Assembly (NCBI GenBank): GCA_051453625.1
Contig: JBOZIK010000001.1
Location: 79,726,592-79,765,773, forward strand
Direction of reading: 5' to 3'
From: Welwitschia mirabilis
Lineage: Eukaryota > Gnetophyta > Gnetopsida > Welwitschiales
DNA: 39,182 nt
The position numbers and the translations under genes were made by a program. This document shows, in pieces, positions 33,966-39,182 of this stretch. The stretch's first letter is position 1, and the number at the start of each line of letters is the position of its first letter. The notes beneath the pieces were generated by a model. It saw only the letters and a list, made by a program, of their open reading frames with translations. It was not told the DNA's origin and did not search any database.

Positions 33966-34382
33966 AAATGAATTAGGGGTTATTTCATCATCCTTTGACT
34001 AATTGCAGGGTAGTTGACTGGATTTATGATTTAGTTAACTAGAGGTGGTAGGTTGACTAGCCTAAAAGCTTAGTCACCTGGATCCTAATAGTACTATGAC
34101 CCACATCGTGACAAGTCGACTAAATCTCAAACCAGTCAACTGGACTTGTAGGATTATAGTGTAGAAGATTCATTAGTGGACTTAATTTCTTTATCGAAAC
34201 CAACCTAATCAACCTTCTTTTTAAAAGCAACTAGAGCCTAAACCATTTTCATTATTTTAAAAAGTCACCTGTCTCCTTTAGAACTAGTGTCTCTCTTAGA
34301 TTTTTCTTATTTCCAAGCTCCTGTTGAGTGGTTGTAATAGCTGAGGGATCCTCCAGAAGAAGGAAAAAGAATTCTTTAGGGC
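33966..34382 (+). other. TTGAC-rich spacer of element D
   Basis: Repeated GTTGAC, GTCAACTG and GTCGAC words lie at 34010-34150, then AT-rich sequence. It is equivalent to 30481-31066 of element C. The 60-codon minus-strand ATG frame at 34252-34434 is not supported. Confidence 0.55.
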
Positions 34383-34766
34383 ATGTATAATGAAGATTTA
34401 GACAAGTTCCAGGAGAAGATTGAAAAAAAGCCATTTTGCTAAGAAAGATCTATTGCTACTCCAGAGCTTAGGTAGCTTAGACATGTGATCTAACTCTTGT
34501 GAGATCAATATCTATCCTATTTTCTTAATGTTTTAGGTCTTTCTTACCTTTTTCTTACTAGGGTGTTTTATTATAATGCTTCTTATAATTCTAACACTAG
34601 AATCCTTAAAGTCCTTATTTTGGGGAAAGGATGAAAGTAACTAGAAACTAGATTACGATAATTATTGATCTTCCAAAAGGAGACTATGAGGAATTTTAGC
34701 CTCTTTGTGACTTCATAGAAGATAAAGCAGAGATTACAAGGGAGCTTTGTGATAAGTATTATAGCT
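34383..34766 (+). pseudogene. Extra 3' ORF of element D (relic, cut by a gap)
   Basis: An ATG at 34383 opens MYNEDLDKFQEKIEKKPFC, followed after stops by ATPELR*LRHVI, LTRVFYYNASYNSN and, one frame over, IDLPKGDYEEF and a helical end before the gap. The order matches the extra ORF at 31067-31950: the RLFY.NA box and the LP.G.....F strand are shared, and RVFYYN is the block where others have REFYAN. The upstream sequence from about 34255 may encode more of the N-terminus. Confidence 0.55.
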
Positions 34767-34866
34767 NNNNNNNNNNNNNNNNNNNNNNNNNNNNNNNNNN
34801 NNNNNNNNNNNNNNNNNNNNNNNNNNNNNNNNNNNNNNNNNNNNNNNNNNNNNNNNNNNNNNNNNN
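34767..34866. other. Assembly gap of 100 N
   Basis: It hides the end of the D 3' ORF and the first ~900 bases of LTR C3, far more than 100 bases, so the gap length is a placeholder. Confidence 0.9.
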
Positions 34867-35177
34867 TTGTACCTTAGAGAAGACATTTATGCATTAGTGC
34901 ATCCTTCTCTCTATAATTCTTTCGTGGTTGAGGATAAGCCTTAAAATCCTCATTAGTTGTGAAAGGTTATTTGGTGAGCCTGAAAACCATACTTGTGAGC
35001 AAATATATGCCAGCTAGGATGAGGAGTCTACAAAGCTAAAGGGTGATGTCTATCCATCATTAAATATCTTGTTTTTATATTCCTTTATATCTATCATATT
35101 TAGAAGTTGTGAAGAATAAGTAAATAGGTTTTAAAAGACCTATTCACCCCCTCTTTAGGGTCAATCCTCGATTTTCA
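34867..35177 (+). repeat. Copia LTR C3 (3' end only)
   Basis: It is collinear with the last ~310 bases of C1 and C2 (from 'ttgtaccttagagaagaca') and ends CCTCGATTTTCA at 35177. Gypsy B 3' UTR resumes directly to the right. Confidence 0.85.
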
Positions 35178-36584
35178 GTTTTCTTGGTATTTCAAAGTTA
35201 TTTATGTACTTTTTCATTACAAACAATTATGAATTAATCATTTAATAGTTTTCTAGTTAATTTTTATTTTCACTTGCAATGTTTATTTCTAGAAGGTAAT
35301 TTTCTTTTCATAAATAAATTTCCTTAGTTTATGATGCTAATTCTTTCCATCTTTTTTAGTTTAGCTCTTTAATTTTTTTTTGAGTTTTAACACATGTAGT
35401 TTTATTTTTTAATAATTGTGAGTTTATAGAACATTTATCTTCCTTAGCTTGGTGCATTTCCCTCTTTTATTATGCCTTGATTTATTACAATTCTTATCCA
35501 TTTTCCATCTCTCAGACTTTCTACTTATTTTCTTAAATCTATATGATATTATCTAATCTTAATTGATTCTACCGATATTTCCAATTTTTTTGATCTTTTA
35601 AAAGAACTTGTTGTCTTACCTATTATTTAGATGGCCAAGAAGACAATACATAGATGTTTTTAAATAATCATCATTTTCATGTTTCATCTTTTTTTCTTTT
35701 CATGCACAGAATACTATTCCTAGCCTAACTATATTACTTACTTAAACTTAAACTCAAACTTACATATTGATCTTTTTAATCTTAACTTAGTGTAATACAA
35801 GATATATTGATTCATCTGTTGGATGGAGGGAATATATATTTTGAGATATTTTAAGCAAATTTTAAATTTCTGTGTGTTATTTAAATATTTTCATGAGACA
35901 TAACTAGAATGTACTAATCTAATTTTGAATGCATACTATTTGATTTGTATGCATTATAAATATTGTTTAGTAAACTATGTATTTAACAAGAGAGTATTTG
36001 TAGCTTGTTTTCCTTATAACAATGATATAAGTAATTCATCAGATTATGGATGAAGAGAATAATTTTATAATTAATTATTTTTTATATATTTCCTTTATAG
36101 ATTATGCTTATAAACTCAATGTTTGATCTATGAATATTCTTTCTAACTTATTACTTTTTTTGTTACTTTTTTTAATTATATATGCATATCATTTATTTAA
36201 GTTATTATGATAATATCTTATGATGATTATTTTTTTTGACATCTAATTTCAATATTTTTGATGTGCTAAATGTATTAAGTGGAGAGGCTACTACACTGGT
36301 AAGTTTTTTGATTTTATCTTTTGATGAGCATCATTGTAAGAAATTAATTCTATAGTTTTTTTTTTAATTGAAAGCATATCATCCACATCATCATTTGAAT
36401 AATAGACTGGATGACACCATGGTCATAACATTTGTCAGATTAAAACAATCAGTTTATTTGATTTTGAGATTTTAACTTACACACTTAGATTTTTAAACTT
36501 AATTTACATATCCCTAGTTAGTGTTTTATCTTAGTCAATTTGGCTTACAATTATAGTTATTTGCCAACTTTTTTAGGAACTGAT
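35178..36584 (+). other. 3' UTR of element B, part right of the copia DNA
   Basis: It resumes the homology to A at about 16645 ('tatttcaaagttattt' against 'tgtttcaaagtcattt') and continues to the polypurine tract. No coding signal was found. Confidence 0.6.
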
Positions 36585-36600
36585 AAGGCTAAGTAGAGGA
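36585..36600 (+). promoter_or_regulatory. Polypurine tract of element B
   Basis: 'aaggctaagtagagga' stands just before LTR3 and matches the tract before LTR2. Confidence 0.7.
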
Positions 36601-36603
36601 CTA

Positions 36604-37001
36604 TGTTGTGATGCTAAATTATATGATTTTGATGGGTTATTTCGAATAGTTTTGTAAGACATTTAGATATGTTTAAATTTAAAACAATGATTATTAAGAG
36701 TTAAGAAGAAAATCATGGAAATGCATAAATACTAACATTTTTAGAGGCATTTCAAATTAATTTTGAGGCTTCATATTTTAAGGAGAAATTAATGAGCTTT
36801 AAGACCAGTTTAACTTGATAAAGAACTTTCAGAAGGTTATTGTCCCATACATCATTTGGAAAACATATAAGAATGACACCACTTTCATGTGGAATAGGAC
36901 GATATTAAGGACAAATATAGAACTCTATTGATGTGGCATCATCCCCATCACCATTTGAACAACTATCAAGATAACACCTGAAATAAATGCTTCATCAAAC
37001 T
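36604..37001 (+). repeat. Athila-like LTR3 (3' LTR of element B), truncated
   Basis: It starts with the best preserved terminus TGTTGTGATGC. It aligns with the first ~400 bases of LTR1 up to 'ataaatgcttca.caaactt' and is then cut by the minus-strand gypsy sequence starting at 37002. About two thirds of the LTR are missing on this side. Confidence 0.75.
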
Positions 37002-37107
37002 TGTAACATCCCAAATTTTCTCACTTAAAAACTTCATGTAGCTATGATACCAAATGTAACATCCTAAATTTTCTTACTCTAAAACTTCATACAACTCTAA
37101 TACCAAA
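37002..37107 (-). repeat. Two 53-bp tandem units joining an LTR end to a primer site
   Basis: Units 37002-37054 and 37055-37107 are near-identical. On the minus strand each begins with TTTGGTATYAKAG, resembling the initiator tRNA-Met primer site (TGGTATCAGAGC), and ends in GGATGTTACA, which resembles the end of the adjoining minus-strand LTR (GAATGTTACA). Confidence 0.75.
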
Positions 37108-38893
37108 TGTAACATTCTAAAATTACATAGTTATAAAGGCTTAAACTTTACAAATGTTTTTATAACATATTTAAAACAACTATTCTTGAGAAAATCTAAA
37201 TGCATATAAAAATACATTCATAAGTGACTTTTATAAGTAAAGGATGTAATAACTCATTTAATGCTTAAATATAAGAGAGAACAAATACTTCTTTATATTC
37301 TGAATAATCTAAGTATTATAATCAAATCATATGTAAAATATTAATTACAAGATGCAATAGGTTACAAGATAGAATAAATCATTAAATTCCAACACTTTCT
37401 CAAGTATAAGCTATAAAATCAACATTTTCAAACACCCTTCTAGGTAAGAAAAATCAGATTTTTCTACGCTTCACTCAACCATCTATAAATATAAGCAATA
37501 TAATGTGAGAACTATAATATTCAAAGTTTTTATTATGGTTCATGATAAGGGTTTGAAATGATAAGGATACCCAAGGAAAAGTGTTACCAAGGTCAAATGA
37601 GAAAGACTAAGGATCCATTTAAATTAACCTTCTATACTATTACATCATAAAAAATTTTAGTAATCCATTTTCTCAAAAATATAAAAGGTATAAATGTTAA
37701 ATTGGTCTTATTTTTCCTATTCATCCTCAAAGTTCAGTCCCATGGTATCGGGACTTCACTTTAGAGAGCTTCTCTCTCTGAAGTCCAACAACTGGTTACC
37801 CTAGCTAGTTTTACTTTTTTTATTTAAAAATCATCCACTAAGGTTGATATCCAAATTAAGTCAAATCAAGAACTAATCTTAAGGCTTGACAAGATGTGAG
37901 GGGTCATGATACAAATACATAAAGAAGGAAATAACATAACATACATGAGGTTCAAATAAGTAAGCAATTCTTAAATGATATGCAAGAATAACCATACAAA
38001 AATCTAATAACATTTACAATCATTTAAAGTATAAGGCTATGTGAGATATAAGAGATAAATAAAAAATCAAGAACCATGCAAGAATGTAGTAAAGACTATA
38101 AACCATATAAGAAGTAATCGAAAAACCATAAGGATCATACAAGAAGAAATCTAAAGAAAACATGAACCATACAACAAAATACATTAAGCCATAAAACTTT
38201 ACAAGAAAAAGTTCATGGAACCATAATCAACAAGATTCAATAACTCCAAATATTTCAAGGCTTAAAGGTTTGAAGGCTTATCCAAGCTCTAAAGTTTGCT
38301 ATTAAAGAATTCTCCAAAAATTAAAGTTAGAAGAAATAGAAAAGAGTGTTTTATTTAAAATTAAGGTTTAATGAAATGTGAAGAATTACAAGAATATAAA
38401 TAGAAAACATCATAAGAATGATGGTCAAGTTGGAAAGCATTGATAAAGATTCTTTATATAGGAAGATAAAACATTCTGAATGAGGATGATTGAGGTGGTA
38501 AAAGTTAGTGAAGATTTGGTAACCACCCTTATTCCATTTTTTACTAGGCCTCTAGGTGCATTTTTGTTAAAAAAAAATATCGATGTCCATCATGTAGATA
38601 ATAAAATAACAAGAAATTTTTCAAAAACCATAAGTGAATTATTTTTCATATATGCAAAAATTATAAAATTTCTAACCACAATGATCATAATTAATCATAA
38701 GAGTTTTCAACAAAGACAAATTTATGATTACTACATAATGTGAGATATTATTCCACAGAATTCTCACAATAAAAATTTTCATACTAGAAATCTTAAAATA
38801 TATGAAATAATTTAACTAACATGAACAAAAAAAATTTATTTCAATTTAAAATTTTAGGCTAAGTCTCTGAACCTTAAAATTCTAGATATAACA
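37108..38893 (-). repeat. Minus-strand Ty3/gypsy LTR (chromovirus-like)
   Basis: Read on the minus strand it starts TGTTATATCTAGA (38893) and ends AGAATGTTACA (37108), a near-perfect terminal inverted repeat. It is followed by a primer-like TTTGGTATTAGAG. To its outer side stands the decayed pol end and 3' UTR of the same orientation. The length is about 1.79 kb. The small + strand ATG frame at 38480-38743 inside it is a shadow. Confidence 0.65.
38451..38460 (-). promoter_or_regulatory. Possible TATA box of the minus-strand LTR
   Basis: TATATAAAGA on the minus strand, about 430 bases into the LTR, is a plausible promoter element. Context alone supports it. Confidence 0.35.
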
Positions 38894-39182
38894 TTACTTC
38901 ACTACTTAAGAGGTTTCATCCTCGAAACTTATGTTAAAATACATCTATTTTATATTTGTAAGTAGCTTCTTCTTTTATCTCTTCTAGTCATTGTACTTAT
39001 AAAGTTGATTTCATCTTATTTTGACTACAGTTTTCTATTGATCCATTACTTTAAATGGTTAATCTTTAAATGTATAGTTTAGTTGAATAAGATGGAATGT
39101 TATTCATAACCTTGTTAATCAATAATATTGAGCATTGTAATATTACTAATTATTACTCGTGTTTTATCTAAAATGAACAAGC
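38894..39182 (-). pseudogene. End of minus-strand Ty3/gypsy pol and its 3' UTR
   Basis: On the minus strand 'agtttcgaggatgaaacct' then 'cttaag' (38935-38908) is the familiar junction between the end of a chromovirus pol ORF and its 3' UTR and purine tract, here decayed. Upstream (39050-38940) is a frame with several stops where a V.W....EA.WE-like pattern of the integrase C-terminal/chromodomain end may be seen. The rest lies beyond the window. Confidence 0.45.

Larger units (their letters stand above)
18434..37001 (+). mobile_element. Athila-like Ty3/gypsy element B (5'-truncated, split by copia DNA)
   Basis: The order late gag, protease, RT, RNase H, integrase, 3' UTR, polypurine tract, LTR3 is that of Ty3/gypsy, and the protease and integrase words are closest to the Athila type. 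The 5' LTR, primer site and early gag are missing. Copia DNA (24639-35177) splits the 3' UTR: A bases 16600-16660 align on both sides of the break. LTR3 is cut at 37001 by a minus-strand gypsy LTR. Two assembly gaps lie inside the element's own sequence. Confidence 0.65.

Noticed and set aside
1-39182. CRISPR array, tRNA, rRNA, operon or host gene
   Set aside because: No regularly spaced repeats with unique spacers, no cloverleaf or rRNA signature, and no exon-like coding stretch outside retroelements was seen; the tRNA-like words are primer sites.

Overview
This is repeat-dense intergenic DNA from a plant nuclear genome, probably heterochromatin. It is very AT-rich and interrupted by five assembly gaps (5479-5488, 8652-8661, 22699-22798, 24104-24277, 34767-34866). 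No host protein gene, rRNA, tRNA, CRISPR array or bacterial-style operon could be supported. Everything recognisable is long terminal repeat (LTR) retrotransposon sequence. All of it is broken: reading frames carry many in-frame stops, most of them explained by CAA/CAG to TAA/TAG or TGG to TAG changes, plus frameshifts. Most short ATG-started frames are therefore fragments or shadows. The host species cannot be named from the sequence.

Left part (1-10579): the window opens in the last ~320 bp of an LTR. Then come worn relics on the + strand: a Ty1/copia RT and RNase H relic (about 1390-2480), and a second, SIRE/Maximus-like copia relic. The second has an RNase H part (3700-4130, containing a 110-bp tandem duplication), a TTGAC-rich spacer (4340-4560), the start of the extra 3' ORF typical of that lineage (5236-5478), and a possible LTR (about 7400-8340). 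Much of 325-1390, 2480-3660, 5490-7400 and 8660-10580 has no recognisable content.

Central part (10580-37001): an Athila-like Ty3/gypsy composite arranged LTR1 - internal A - LTR2 - internal B - LTR3. LTR1 (10580-11822) is followed by a decayed tRNA-Asp-type primer binding site. Internal A lacks recognisable gag and pol. It carries a low-complexity acidic ORF and an unrecognised ORF joined to only the last part of an integrase. It is followed by a 3' UTR, a polypurine tract and LTR2 (17320-18433). Internal B starts in late gag and carries protease, RT, RNase H and integrase relics, then, across an assembly gap, a second copy of the unrecognised ORF. Its 3' UTR is split at 24638/35178 by copia DNA and resumes up to a polypurine tract and LTR3 (36604-37001, truncated).

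Inserted in B is a SIRE/Maximus-like Ty1/copia element (24639-33510). It has two ~1.23-kb LTRs, an iMet-type primer site, gag, protease, integrase, RT with an intact YVDD, RNase H and an extra 3' ORF. It is followed directly by the RNase H-to-3' ORF part of a second copia copy and a third copia LTR end (34867-35177). So the copia family also forms an LTR-internal-LTR-internal-LTR composite whose second internal part lacks its 5' half.

Right edge (37002-39182): a minus-strand Ty3/gypsy LTR (37108-38893), probably of the chromovirus type, with the end of its pol region and 3' UTR to its right. On its left are two 53-bp tandem units, each combining an iMet-like primer site with an LTR terminus.

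The most interesting item is the unrecognised ORF shared by internals A and B. Next come the two parallel composites, the primer-site/LTR-end tandem repeat, and the reiterated short motifs in the copia LTRs.
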